DNA of 64,000 bases from Clostridiales bacterium. GTDB lineage: Bacteria; Bacillota; Clostridia; Lachnospirales; Lachnospiraceae. The notes beneath the pieces were generated by a model. It had not been told where the DNA came from, did no database searches, and was given only the letters and a program-made list of their open reading frames with translations. Each line of letters starts with the position of its first letter. Positions within the stretch are counted from its first letter, which is position 1. The DNA is taken from NCBI GenBank assembly GCA_019420275.1, contig JAHZHN010000010.1, positions 32,425 through 96,424 on the forward strand, in the 5' to 3' direction. Both the position numbers and the translations under genes were made by a program. This document shows, in pieces, positions 1 through 7,699 of the stretch.

Positions 1-708
1 AATTTCTCTTAACGCAGTAAAAAATTCCTTGAATGGAACCAAACCCGTTCCTGGTATACCTCTATCATTTTCATTTACATGGACATATCCCAAATACTTT
101 TTACCACAGGTTTTCACTGCACCTGCAAAACTTTTTTCTTCACGAATCATATGGAAACAATCTAAATGTACCTTGATATTTGGCATACCAACATCTTGAC
201 AATACTTTACAGCATCTTCTGCAATATTCAAAAAATGAGTTTCAAAACGATTAACACATTCTACACATATATTTAATTCCGGATAAACATTCATTGCATA
301 TTCACAGACTTCCCGCATACATTCCACTGAACGTTTCCACTCTTCCTTCGTACGTGGCTTTCCTGTTAAATACCCCCAAGCGGCATAATTAACTCCACCA
401 AGGATTTTACTGCCTAGCTTTTTATTGATATCTACCAATAATTTCATTGACTGAATCGCATTTTCACGAATATTTTTATCTTCAGACAAGAAATTTCTTT
501 CTTTATCCATCGTTGTCGTTGTAACAGGTGTCAAGCTTGTTTTCTTTAGTTCCTCAATCACCTTTTCTGTTGGGAAGTTTTCTGGATGAGCTATCGCAAA
601 ATCTAATGTTTGAAAACCTAATTCTTCCGCTTTCTTAATTATCCACAAATCTTTTTCCGAAAAATTTTCTGTCCAAATAAAACTATCCACTCCAAAGTTA
701 ATATCCAT
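1..708 (-). CDS. Sugar epimerase/isomerase of the D-tagatose/D-allulose 3-epimerase-like TIM-barrel family (3' end outside window)
   Basis: The reverse strand reads 236 codons without a stop from an ATG at 708, preceded by AGAGGTAG, to the window edge, so the C-terminus is missing. The start MDINFGVDSFIW, Glu150 (VECVNRFETH), Asp183 and His186 (HLDCFH) and His210 (YVHVNENDRG) match the metal and substrate ligands of the AP-endonuclease-2-like ketose 3-epimerase fold; the last expected metal Glu, near residue 244, lies off the window. Family members epimerise free ketoses at C3, and relatives act on ketopentose phosphates. It is the most distal visible gene of a minus-strand sugar operon with an isomerase, a PTS and an aldolase. 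The exact substrate is unknown. Confidence 0.85.
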   Translation of the reverse strand, partial: MDINFGVDSFIWTENFSEKDLWIIKKAEELGFQTLDFAIAHPENFPTEKVIEELKKTSLTPVTTTTMDKERNFLSEDKNIRENAIQSMKLLVDINKKLGSKILGGVNYAAWGYLTGKPRTKEEWKRSVECMREVCEYAMNVYPELNICVECVNRFETHFLNIAEDAVKYCQDVGMPNIKVHLDCFHMIREEKSFAGAVKTCGKKYLGYVHVNENDRGIPGTGLVPFKEFFTALREI

Positions 709-733
709 AACTACCTCTTCTTTCTATTATTAA

Positions 734-760
734 AATAGGAAGGCTAAGAGCCTTCCTATT
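734..760 (-). terminator. Intercistronic hairpin between isomerase and epimerase genes
   Basis: A perfect 11-bp inverted repeat (734-744 with 750-760, loop of 5) lies in the 68-nt gap between two genes of the same operon. On the minus strand it is followed by TTTAATAATAG, a weak U-tract. It may be a partial terminator or an RNA-stabilising stem that lowers expression of the downstream epimerase gene. Confidence 0.6.
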
Positions 761-776
761 ATCGACTCAAACGAAA

Positions 777-1340
777 TTACCTATCACGAATGATTCGTTT
801 GATATTCGGATTTTCATAAGTATCAAATTCGTCAAAACTTGGAGTAGAAAATTCACTGACAATTGCCCCTTCTTCTCCTGCTTTGAACCAATGAGCAACT
901 CGCGGCAGCATAGTAAACTGCTCGCCTGGATTCAATACGACCTCATGTCCAGCTGTATAATATTGCTTATTTTTTGAAGGAACCGTTGTTTGAATCTTGT
1001 CTTCCTCTAATGGTGTTCCATCCTCATAATAGATATATACCTTTCCCCAGCGGCATCGTAAAGTTTCTTGTTTTCCTTCCCGTCCATCTGCCAAATCTGG
1101 ATGTGTATGCTGCGGACAAGCCTGGCCAGGAAGCAAGGCCATTTCTTTTGCACAATATTTTTCATTATTGCAATAAACAATTAAATTTAACCCTTCCTCA
1201 GCAATATTATCTAATCCATAACCAGCGTAATCTACTCCCTCTATCTCTTCTTTAGTAAAAGCTATTCCAGACTTTTCAAAGAGCTTACGTACTTTATCTT
1301 TATATTCTTTTGTGATGCCATCAATAATTTTCTCTTCCAT
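777..1340 (-). CDS. D-lyxose isomerase-like cupin protein
   Basis: This 187-aa protein resembles D-lyxose ketol-isomerase (EC 5.3.1.15), a Mn-dependent cupin that interconverts D-lyxose/D-xylulose and often D-mannose/D-fructose. Visible metal-ligand candidates are His78 and His80 (CPQHTH), Glu92 (GREGKQETLR) and His150 (RVAHWF), in the spacing expected of this family; the length is also normal. It sits between the PTS genes and the sugar epimerase on the same strand, which suggests aldose-ketose conversion in the pathway served by the PTS. Whether it acts on free or phosphorylated sugar cannot be told from sequence. Confidence 0.82.
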   Translation of the reverse strand: MEEKIIDGITKEYKDKVRKLFEKSGIAFTKEEIEGVDYAGYGLDNIAEEGLNLIVYCNNEKYCAKEMALLPGQACPQHTHPDLADGREGKQETLRCRWGKVYIYYEDGTPLEEDKIQTTVPSKNKQYYTAGHEVVLNPGEQFTMLPRVAHWFKAGEEGAIVSEFSTPSFDEFDTYENPNIKRIIRDR

Positions 1341-1362
1341 ACTTACTTACCTTTCACTTTAA

Positions 1363-2475
1363 TTAGCTAATTTTCAAATCACTTAAATTAATATCTGCTT
1401 CATCACTTTCATCTAATACAATTTCGGAGTCTGCCTTCACAGGTTTCAAGATGAAGAATAATACTATTGCAAATACTAATGAACCAATCAGTAATGCTAG
1501 CAGCCATAACAACGGATTCGTCATTGTCACCATTGCAAATAATCCGCCATGAGGAACTGGAGAGGCACACGCCCAGGACATACTCAGCGCACCCCCAACA
1601 CCTGCTCCAATACCTGTTGCGATAACACATGGAAGAAGGTGATTAAAGATGATTGGGTAGCATCCTTCAGTAATCATACAAACCCCCATAGGAAATGCCG
1701 TTTTTAATGTATCCACTTCTGTGCGATTGAACACATTCTTATGGAATATCTTTTGCATAGGATACATCATTGTCAAACCAAATGGTGTCACCATAGAAGC
1801 TAACATCAGCACCGCCATTGGCTCATTAATTCCTTCTGATTGTAATGATAACAAGAACGCATATACAACTTTATTGATTGGTCCTCCATAATCCACACCA
1901 GACAAAACACCAATAATTAGACCAAATAACAATGTCTGTCTCATATCTAATCCAGTGATAAAATTATTCAACGCTTCTGTGAAGATGGAAATTGGTGTGC
2001 CTATTACATAAAACATGATCATTCCTACTACAAAACATGAAATCAGTGGAATTAAAAGCATTGGTTTTAAACCTTCTGCCCACTTTGGAACGCGCATCTT
2101 ATTACGTAAAAACAATGCAATATATCCTGCAATATAACCGCCTACAAAACCACCAATAAATCCAGCATTCATTTTAATTGAAATTAAACCAACCAAAAAT
2201 CCAGCAGCAATACCTGGTTTATCTGCAATTGAAAAAGCAATACCGGTACCAATTACAACTGGCAGCATACCTAAAATCTGATTACCCATTGTATATAACG
2301 TATCTGCGAATCCCCATTTAGCATTAAAATCCTCAATAGCTGCTCCCCCCATCAGACTACCAATAGCTAATAAGAATCCTCCACCTACAACAATAGGAAT
2401 CAAATATGATATAGCTGTTAATGCATGTTGTTTTAAAGTATTAATAATACTTCCATTTCTTTTTACATCCGCCAT
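1363..2475 (-). CDS. PTS transporter, fructose-family IIC membrane component
   Basis: A 370-aa polytopic membrane protein with about nine hydrophobic segments. The fructose-family IIC signature is seen as GVDYGGPINK (residues 193-202). It would form the sugar channel of a phosphotransferase permease. Unlike FruA, the B and A domains are not fused: IIB and IIA are the next two genes upstream on the same strand. The start has AGAGGAT eight bases upstream. The neighbouring epimerase, isomerase and aldolase suggest a sugar other than plain fructose; specificity is not deducible here. Confidence 0.9.
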   Translation of the reverse strand: MADVKRNGSIINTLKQHALTAISYLIPIVVGGGFLLAIGSLMGGAAIEDFNAKWGFADTLYTMGNQILGMLPVVIGTGIAFSIADKPGIAAGFLVGLISIKMNAGFIGGFVGGYIAGYIALFLRNKMRVPKWAEGLKPMLLIPLISCFVVGMIMFYVIGTPISIFTEALNNFITGLDMRQTLLFGLIIGVLSGVDYGGPINKVVYAFLLSLQSEGINEPMAVLMLASMVTPFGLTMMYPMQKIFHKNVFNRTEVDTLKTAFPMGVCMITEGCYPIIFNHLLPCVIATGIGAGVGGALSMSWACASPVPHGGLFAMVTMTNPLLWLLALLIGSLVFAIVLFFILKPVKADSEIVLDESDEADINLSDLKIS

Positions 2476-2557
2476 AATTAATTATCCTCTTTTTCTTTCT
2501 TTTTTCTTCAAATTAATACAAATACCATTCTCCTGATATATCTCACCATGTATTAAT

Positions 2558-2872
2558 CTAATTTTTTGCAACGATTTCTTCGGCCTTCTCTATTAACTTA
2601 TTTGGTGATTTGATAACTACTTCTGTTGGAACTTGAATTGTTTTAATATCTTTAAATCGTTCAGTACCTGAAATTTTGATGTCAATCGCCAAAATCGCAC
2701 AATCAGCCGCTTTAATTTCTTCATCCGTTAAGGCATCTTCGGTACCAATAGTACCTTGTGTCTCTATATGAATCTGATGTCCTCTTTTTTCAGCAGCTTT
2801 TACTAGTTTTTCTTTTGCAATATATGTGTGTGCAATCCCAGCAGTACAAGCTGCTACACCTACGATTTTCAT
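2558..2872 (-). CDS. PTS transporter, fructose-family IIB component
   Basis: A small cytoplasmic phosphocarrier of 104 aa. It begins MKIVGVAACTAGIAHTYIA; Cys9, before T-A-G-I-A-H-T, is the expected phosphocysteine of fructose/mannitol-type IIB domains. I chose the ATG at 2872 because AAAGGAGG lies seven bases upstream; an in-frame start 14 codons earlier lacks this support and the family start. It should receive phosphate from the IIA protein encoded just upstream and pass it to the sugar crossing IIC. Confidence 0.9.
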   Translation of the reverse strand: MKIVGVAACTAGIAHTYIAKEKLVKAAEKRGHQIHIETQGTIGTEDALTDEEIKAADCAILAIDIKISGTERFKDIKTIQVPTEVVIKSPNKLIEKAEEIVAKN

Positions 2873-2937
2873 GCCAAATACCTCCTTTCTTTCATAATAT
2901 AAAGGTTTTATCATAGAACTGTTTCAATGACTATCTA

Positions 2938-3393
2938 TCAATGATTTAAAAATGCATTGCGTAAATCTTCCACTGTTTGTGCATCCAACAAATCTTTTAC
3001 GACGTCATCATCTCCTAGCTTTCCAGCAATAGTAGCAAGCATCCGCAGATGATCATTTCCAGCATTATCAGCATCCTGAACCGCAAATAAGCACACTATA
3101 CGGACGCCCTTTCCATCTACAGATTCCCAAGGAATTTCATTTTTAAATTTACCTATCGCTATTCCATTTTTAACAACACCTTTGCTTAAACCATGCGGAA
3201 TAGCAATATAATTTCCAATACCTGTTTTCCCTAATGTTTCTCTATAATAGATGTCTTTCTTATAACTCTCTGTATCTGTAATATATCCTGCTTTTAACAA
3301 AATATCTGCCATTACATCAATCGCATCTGATTTAGTTTTTCCCTCTAAGTTGACACCCATAATATTTGTATCAATGATATCTTTAATTTCCAT
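2938..3393 (-). CDS. PTS transporter, fructose-family IIA component
   Basis: A 151-aa IIA protein of the fructose/Ntr fold. His67 within N-Y-I-A-I-P-H-G is the expected phosphohistidine, receiving phosphate from HPr. Family hallmarks include the LLLKAGYITD-like helix after residue 30 and the HLRMLATIAG helix near residues 115-124. It is a free-standing subunit, matching the separate IIB and IIC genes. It follows the aldolase gene by about 20 bases on the same strand. Confidence 0.9.
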   Translation of the reverse strand: MEIKDIIDTNIMGVNLEGKTKSDAIDVMADILLKAGYITDTESYKKDIYYRETLGKTGIGNYIAIPHGLSKGVVKNGIAIGKFKNEIPWESVDGKGVRIVCLFAVQDADNAGNDHLRMLATIAGKLGDDDVVKDLLDAQTVEDLRNAFLNH

Positions 3394-3415
3394 ATTTTAT
3401 ACCAACTCCAAATAC

Positions 3416-4294
3416 TTATTTATTTTCAAAAAAATATTTTTCCGTATCATTTGTTTTAAATAATCTAATTTTTTCAACAGCTGTTTTCTTGGCTTCTACC
3501 ATACAATCAGGGAAAATAACATTAGGTTCACGAATTTCCATGTTACCATTATTTAAAATCTCTCTTAATTTTTCTGTAAATGAAATTTTAATATCAGAAG
3601 AAATATTAATTTTAGAGATACCAATTTCTACTGCTTTTGCAATTTCATCATCTGGGTTACTAGAGCCGCCATGTAAAACCAGCGGCACATCAACTAGTTT
3701 TGTAATTTCTTCAAGAATATCTAATCGTAATTCCGGTTTCATATCCTTAGGATAAAGCCCATGTGCTGTACCAATTGCAACTGCTAAAGAATCTACTCCT
3801 GTGCTTTCTACAAATTCTTTTGCCATCTTTGGCTCTGTATAAATAATCTTTGAGACGCCTCCCTCAACATTATTTCCTGTGTCTCCAATTGTTCCCAGTT
3901 CTGCTTCAACAGAAACTCCAACCGCATGTGCAATCCTTACTACTTCTTGTGTTTGTTTTACATTTTCTTCAAATGGAAGACTAGAGCCATCAATCATAAC
4001 AGATGAGAATCCAAGCTGGATAGCATGAATAATTTGATCAACATTGGCACCATGATCTAGGTGTAATACCACTGGTAATTCTGTAGAATTAATCTCAGCC
4101 ATTACCTGGCCAATAAAACTATCTCTCAAAAAACTCAATTCATCTGGATGTATTGCCATAATAAATGGTGCTTTTTCCTCCTTACATGCATCCATAATAG
4201 CTGGAAGGAGTTGACCACTACCTGCATTAAAAGCCGGAACAGCAAAATGGTGATCTTTTGCTACTTTTAACATTTCTTTTCCTGTAATTAACAT
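3416..4294 (-). CDS. Class II ketose-(bis)phosphate aldolase
   Basis: A 292-aa zinc-dependent aldolase of the FbaA/GatY/KbaY family. Visible residues are Asp80-His81 (VVLHLDHGAN; catalytic Asp and Zn ligand), His178 (GTAHGLYP) and His208 (VLHGGSSNPD). It would cleave a ketose-1-phosphate or 1,6-bisphosphate to dihydroxyacetone phosphate plus an aldehyde. It is the first gene of the minus-strand sugar operon, so it probably acts on the product of this locus rather than in central glycolysis. No sugar-phosphate kinase is visible in the window; one may lie beyond the left edge. The ATG at 4294 has AAGGAAAG upstream. Confidence 0.9.
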   Translation of the reverse strand: MLITGKEMLKVAKDHHFAVPAFNAGSGQLLPAIMDACKEEKAPFIMAIHPDELSFLRDSFIGQVMAEINSTELPVVLHLDHGANVDQIIHAIQLGFSSVMIDGSSLPFEENVKQTQEVVRIAHAVGVSVEAELGTIGDTGNNVEGGVSKIIYTEPKMAKEFVESTGVDSLAVAIGTAHGLYPKDMKPELRLDILEEITKLVDVPLVLHGGSSNPDDEIAKAVEIGISKINISSDIKISFTEKLREILNNGNMEIREPNVIFPDCMVEAKKTAVEKIRLFKTNDTEKYFFENK

Positions 4295-4297
4295 ATG

Positions 4298-4410
4298 CTT
4301 TCACTTTCCTTTCTTTTTATTTTCCTTTTGTTTCTTATAGCTTTAATTATAAGCATTTTCTTTAACCTGTCAATAGTTTTTTTCTTTTTTCTTTCACTTT
4401 CCTTTCTTTT
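4298..4410. repeat. 20-bp direct repeat pair flanking the sugar-operon promoter, in a polypyrimidine tract
   Basis: The same 20 bases (pyrimidine-rich, core CTTTCACTTTCC) occur at 4298-4317 and 4391-4410. One copy overlaps the aldolase ribosome-binding region and the other lies upstream of the -35 box of the promoter at 4346-4373. Nearly the whole span 4297-4470 is T/C on the plus strand. Some DeoR-family regulators use repeated TTTC-type pyrimidine half-sites, so these are candidate operators for the adjacent regulator. A related CCTTTCACTTT also lies just upstream of the lyxose isomerase gene (around 1350). Confidence 0.7.
4346..4373 (-). promoter_or_regulatory. Sigma-A promoter of the aldolase/PTS/epimerase operon
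   Basis: On the minus strand a perfect -35 box TTGACA (4373-4368), a 16-nt spacer and a perfect -10 box TATAAT (4351-4346) lie about 50 nt upstream of the aldolase start. This is the best promoter match in the window. Confidence 0.85.
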
Positions 4411-4476
4411 AATTTTTCTTTTTATTTCCTCAATTTTTCTTTTCTCTTTTTCTTTATTTTTTGTTTTTTGTATGGT

Positions 4477-4482
4477 ATACTT
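4477..4482 (+). promoter_or_regulatory. Possible extended -10 promoter of the DeoR-family gene
   Basis: TATACT at 4477-4482, preceded by TGG, about 40 nt upstream of the regulator start. The -35 position holds only a weak TTTATT, so support is limited. Confidence 0.4.
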
Positions 4483-4522
4483 TACCAAGGAGGATATCCA
4501 CATATTAGAAGGGGGGTGTTTT

Positions 4523-5284
4523 ATGAACGCTACAGAACGTATAAACTTTATAAAGAATGCATTATACAGCGAGAAAAGAGTAACAATTGCTGACATGGCA
4601 GATAAACTCCAAGTATCATACCCTACAGTTAGAAAATACTTTGATCAGATAACAAAATCAGATACTTCTATCTCTAAAATACATGGTGGGCTAAAAATTG
4701 AATCAGACGACAACAACGATTTAGCCATTTACTATAAGCGATTAATAAAGAATGAAAAAGAAAAAAAAGAGATTGCTGCAAAGGCATTAGGATTTGTTAC
4801 TGAGAAATGTACTGTATTATTAGATTCTAGTTCAACAACGTTTGAATTAGCAAAAGCCATGTTAAATTTAGCTTTTCGCTTTACAGTCCTTACAAATGGT
4901 ATATCAACCGCTCGTCTACTATCAAAAAACGAAAATATAACCACTATCGTTCTACCTGGAATTATATATAAGAATTCAAATACGATTATTGATGAGTTTA
5001 GTTTCAATTTTACTGAACAATTTAACATCGATTTATTCTTTTTCTCAGCTACAGGATTGACACTTGATGGCGGCTTTTCTGAATACAATTTACAAGAAGT
5101 AAGACATAAAGCGAAAAACATAAAAAAGGCGAAAAAAGCTATTGCCTTAATTGACAGTTCAAAGTTTGGAAAATGTTCCAGTGCAAATTTTGCTACATTA
5201 GAAGATATCCATGCGCTAATAACAGATTCGTATCTAGATAAAAAGAGTTTGGACCTCTTCAAAACAAGAGCCAATATTTTATAA
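4523..5284 (+). CDS. DeoR-family transcriptional regulator
   Basis: A 253-aa protein with an N-terminal helix-turn-helix (residues about 1-55: RINFIKNALYSEKRVTIADM, then SYPTVRKYFDQI) and a C-terminal sugar-phosphate-sensing DeoR domain (LLDSSSTTFELAKAM, LTNGI, then D-L-F-F-F-S-A-T-G). The ATG at 4523 is chosen because of GGGGGGTG just upstream and because reading further upstream only gives a Phe/Leu-rich translation of a T/C tract. It is divergent from the aldolase/PTS operon, so it probably controls that operon in response to a sugar phosphate. The 20-bp direct repeats in the shared intergenic region are its likely targets. Confidence 0.88.
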   Translation: MNATERINFIKNALYSEKRVTIADMADKLQVSYPTVRKYFDQITKSDTSISKIHGGLKIESDDNNDLAIYYKRLIKNEKEKKEIAAKALGFVTEKCTVLLDSSSTTFELAKAMLNLAFRFTVLTNGISTARLLSKNENITTIVLPGIIYKNSNTIIDEFSFNFTEQFNIDLFFFSATGLTLDGGFSEYNLQEVRHKAKNIKKAKKAIALIDSSKFGKCSSANFATLEDIHALITDSYLDKKSLDLFKTRANIL

Positions 5285-5300
5285 TTTAGGAGGAATGAAT

Positions 5301-5753
5301 ATGGAAATAAATATCAAAAAAATTGGAGAAACAAAGATTAATGGGGTTCGCTATCATTTAGCGAAACCGGAAAGTTACAAAGAAGCTTATTTTGAGTGGA
5401 CTGCACTGCCTCTCATCACACCTTTTCAGCATTCAGAAATTATGAACGGAATATTACAAGGATGGCATCATACGCCAGTTTTCTCTGAAATTGAATATCA
5501 CGAAGATTATGAACAATTTTACTTTTTCCAGGGTGATTGTTTTATGTACTTTGTTGACTTGAAAGATGGTACTCCTGATTTATCTACTTCGCAAATCGTT
5601 TATATTCCTGAAGGAACACAATTAGACATTGCTCCTAATAAAGGTCATTTTATTGCTGTTGCAAATAAAGACACTTTTAAAGCAATGGTGACTTCACCAA
5701 AACAGGATGCTCCTCGAATCCAGTTAGCAGAAACAGTAAAAGGTGTATTTTAA
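5301..5753 (+). CDS. Unknown 150-aa protein, possible cupin-like fold, cotranscribed with DeoR regulator
   Basis: I do not recognise a confident family. The 150-aa protein has no membrane segment or signal peptide. A central stretch (WHHTPVFSEIEYHEDYEQFY, then GDCFMYFVD, then IVYIPEGTQLDIAP) has the beta-rich, His/Glu-containing look of small cupins or ureidoglycolate-lyase-like proteins. The ATG at 5301 sits seven bases after AGGAGG; an ATG two codons earlier lies only one base from it and is less likely. It follows the regulator by 16 bases and is closed by a terminator, so it probably shares its transcript. A role in sugar handling or mutarotation is only a guess. Confidence 0.7.
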   Translation: MEINIKKIGETKINGVRYHLAKPESYKEAYFEWTALPLITPFQHSEIMNGILQGWHHTPVFSEIEYHEDYEQFYFFQGDCFMYFVDLKDGTPDLSTSQIVYIPEGTQLDIAPNKGHFIAVANKDTFKAMVTSPKQDAPRIQLAETVKGVF

Positions 5754-5770
5754 ATGAATTTTTATATAAT

Positions 5771-5806
5771 GCTCAATTAGCAAGCAGCTAATTGGGCTTA
5801 TTTTTA
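5771..5806 (+). terminator. Rho-independent terminator after the regulator operon
   Basis: A 10-bp stem with one G-T pair (5771-5780 with 5788-5797, loop of 7), followed by TTATTTTTAT, 17 nt after the stop codon at 5753. Confidence 0.85.
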
Positions 5807-5975
5807 TATCTTTACAACGACTTAGCTGATTGTTTTCAGACCTATCACAATTTAAACATTGATATTTGATCACAAAGCAATACATAAAACAGAAAATAAA
5901 ATACTTTTATATACATTCATTATCAGTATCAAATGATATAAAAAAAGATTTCATAAAAAGCAGAACCGAAATTCT

Positions 5976-5999
5976 TGATGATAAATACGTTTATCATCA
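5976..5999. repeat. Perfect inverted repeat in a gene-free stretch (5807-6023)
   Basis: A 10-bp perfect inverted repeat TGATGATAAA/TTTATCATCA with a 4-base TACG loop. It lies in a roughly 320-bp gene-free region between the small unknown gene and the convergent guaA gene. No T-run follows on either strand, so it is more like an operator or RNA stem than a terminator. I see nothing else definable between 5807 and 5975, which is AT-rich. Confidence 0.5.
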
Positions 6000-6023
6000 T
6001 TGTACCAATTTTCTTTTGAAAAC

Positions 6024-6055
6024 AAAAAAGTGCCTAATAATTAAGGCACTTTTTT
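6024..6055. terminator. Bidirectional terminator downstream of guaA
   Basis: A 12-bp perfect stem AAAAAAGTGCCT/AGGCACTTTTTT (6024-6035 with 6044-6055) with an 8-base loop; it can act on both strands and ends the guaA transcript. Confidence 0.85.
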
Positions 6056-6073
6056 CATTTAGCATATTATTTA

Positions 6074-7621
6074 TTATTCGAACTCTATCGTTCCCGGCGG
6101 TTTGCTGGTCAAATCATAAAATACTCTGTTGACTCCTTTGACCTCATTGATGATCCTGCTCATGACTGTCTGAAGTACTTCAAACGGGATCTCTGCTGAT
6201 TCAGCTGTCATAAAGTCAATGGTCTTCACTGCTCTCAAAGCTACTGCATAATCATAGGTTCTTTCATCCCCCATAACTCCTACAGAGCGCATATTGGTCA
6301 GTGCTGCAAAGTACTGATTAATCTCCTTATCCAGTCCTGCTTTTGCGATTTCTTCTCTGTAAATCGCATCCGCATCCTGTACAATGCGAACTTTCTCTGC
6401 TGTTACTTCTCCGATAATACGGATACCAAGTCCCGGTCCTGGGAATGGCTGACGGAATACCAGATTTTCCGGAAGTCCAAGTTCCAGACCAACTTTTCTT
6501 ACCTCATCTTTAAACAAGTCGCGAAGCGGTTCGATGATCTCTTTAAAATCAACGTAGTCAGGAAGACCTCCTACGTTATGATGAGATTTGATGACGGCAG
6601 ATTCTCCGCCCAGTCCGCTTTCTACCACATCCGGATAGATGGTTCCCTGTGCCAGGAAATCAACGGCTCCGATTTTCTTCGCCTCTTCTTCAAACACACG
6701 GATAAATTCTTCACCAATGATCTTACGTTTCTTCTCCGGTTCTGTTACACCTGCAAGTTTAGAGTAATATCTTTCCTGTGCATTCACACGAATGAAATTC
6801 AGATCGAAATCACCTTTCGGTCCGAATACAGCTTCGACTTCATCTCCCTCATCTTTTCGAAGGAGTCCATGATCTACAAATACGCATGTCAGCTGTTTTC
6901 CGATTGCCTTAGAAAGCAGCCCTGCTGCTACAGAAGAATCTACTCCGCCGGAAAGTGCCAGAAGAACTTTTCCGTCTCCTACTTTTTCCTTAATAGCTGC
7001 AACGGAGTGTTCCACGAAGGAATCCATTCTCCAGTCACCAACACATCCGCAGACATTCTTTACGAAGTTGTTGATCATCTTCGTTCCTTCCTCCGTATGC
7101 AGTACTTCCGGATGGAACTGGATTGCATATAAGTTCTTTTCTTTATTTTCTGCAGATGCCGTCGGACAATCTGCTGTGTGGGATGTCGTTGCAAATCCCG
7201 GTGCTGTCTTTGAAATATAATCAAAATGACTCATCCAGCAGATTGTTTCCTTAGACACTCCGTCAAAGATTGGAGATGTCTCGTCATCTACGATTACTTT
7301 CGTTTTTCCATATTCACGGACCGGTGCTTTCTCAACTTTTCCGCCCAGAATATGCTGCATCAGCTGAGCTCCGTAGCATAATCCGAGAACCGGAATTCCA
7401 AGTTCAAATAATTCTTTGGAATAAGTTGCAGCACCTTCTTCATAACAGCTGTTTGGTCCGCCAGTTAAAATGATTCCCTGCGGATTCATTTCTTTGATTT
7501 TTTCAATGTCGATCTTGTAGGAATAGATTTCACAGTATACATTGCATTCACGGACACGGCGTGCCACCAGCTGGTTATACTGTCCTCCAAAATCAATTAC
7601 GATCACTAATTCGTTTTTCAC
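6074..7621 (-). CDS. guaA: GMP synthase (glutamine-hydrolysing)
   Basis: This 515-aa enzyme converts XMP to GMP with ATP and glutamine (EC 6.3.5.2). The N-terminal glutamine amidotransferase domain has the catalytic triad Cys82 (GLCYGAQ), His170 and Glu172 (FHPE). The synthetase domain has the ATP-pyrophosphatase P-loop SGGVDSS at 224-230 and the C-terminal dimerisation/XMP part ending KPPGTIEFE. The start is a GTG at 7621 with AGGAGGAAG about six bases upstream; an ATG overlapping it is in another frame. It follows metK in the same direction after 78 nt containing two hairpins. Confidence 0.97.
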   Translation of the reverse strand: MKNELVIVIDFGGQYNQLVARRVRECNVYCEIYSYKIDIEKIKEMNPQGIILTGGPNSCYEEGAATYSKELFELGIPVLGLCYGAQLMQHILGGKVEKAPVREYGKTKVIVDDETSPIFDGVSKETICWMSHFDYISKTAPGFATTSHTADCPTASAENKEKNLYAIQFHPEVLHTEEGTKMINNFVKNVCGCVGDWRMDSFVEHSVAAIKEKVGDGKVLLALSGGVDSSVAAGLLSKAIGKQLTCVFVDHGLLRKDEGDEVEAVFGPKGDFDLNFIRVNAQERYYSKLAGVTEPEKKRKIIGEEFIRVFEEEAKKIGAVDFLAQGTIYPDVVESGLGGESAVIKSHHNVGGLPDYVDFKEIIEPLRDLFKDEVRKVGLELGLPENLVFRQPFPGPGLGIRIIGEVTAEKVRIVQDADAIYREEIAKAGLDKEINQYFAALTNMRSVGVMGDERTYDYAVALRAVKTIDFMTAESAEIPFEVLQTVMSRIINEVKGVNRVFYDLTSKPPGTIEFE

Positions 7622-7649
7622 TCATCTTCCTCCTAGGTCTCAGAATCAT

Positions 7650-7692
7650 CCGGCTGTGCCGGCAGTCGTTTTGGAAATTCTCTCGAATTTCC
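7650..7692 (-). other. Two stem-loops in the metK-guaA intergenic leader
   Basis: Reading on the minus strand, the first hairpin is GGAAATTC-GAGA-GAATTTCC (7692-7673), a perfect 8-bp stem with a GNRA-type loop starting eight bases after the metK stop. The second is CCGGC-ACA-GCCGG (7662-7650), followed about 15 nt later by the guaA ribosome-binding site. Neither has a U-tract, so they are not classical terminators. They may protect the metK 3' end or tune guaA translation. It does not match the purine riboswitch core as I know it. Confidence 0.5.
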
Positions 7693-7699
7693 TTGTATC

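Noticed and set aside
4295..4522. In-frame N-terminal extension of the DeoR protein, rich in Phe and Leu, looking like membrane helices
   Set aside because: It is only the translation of a T/C tract; the ribosome site and the family start lie at 4523.
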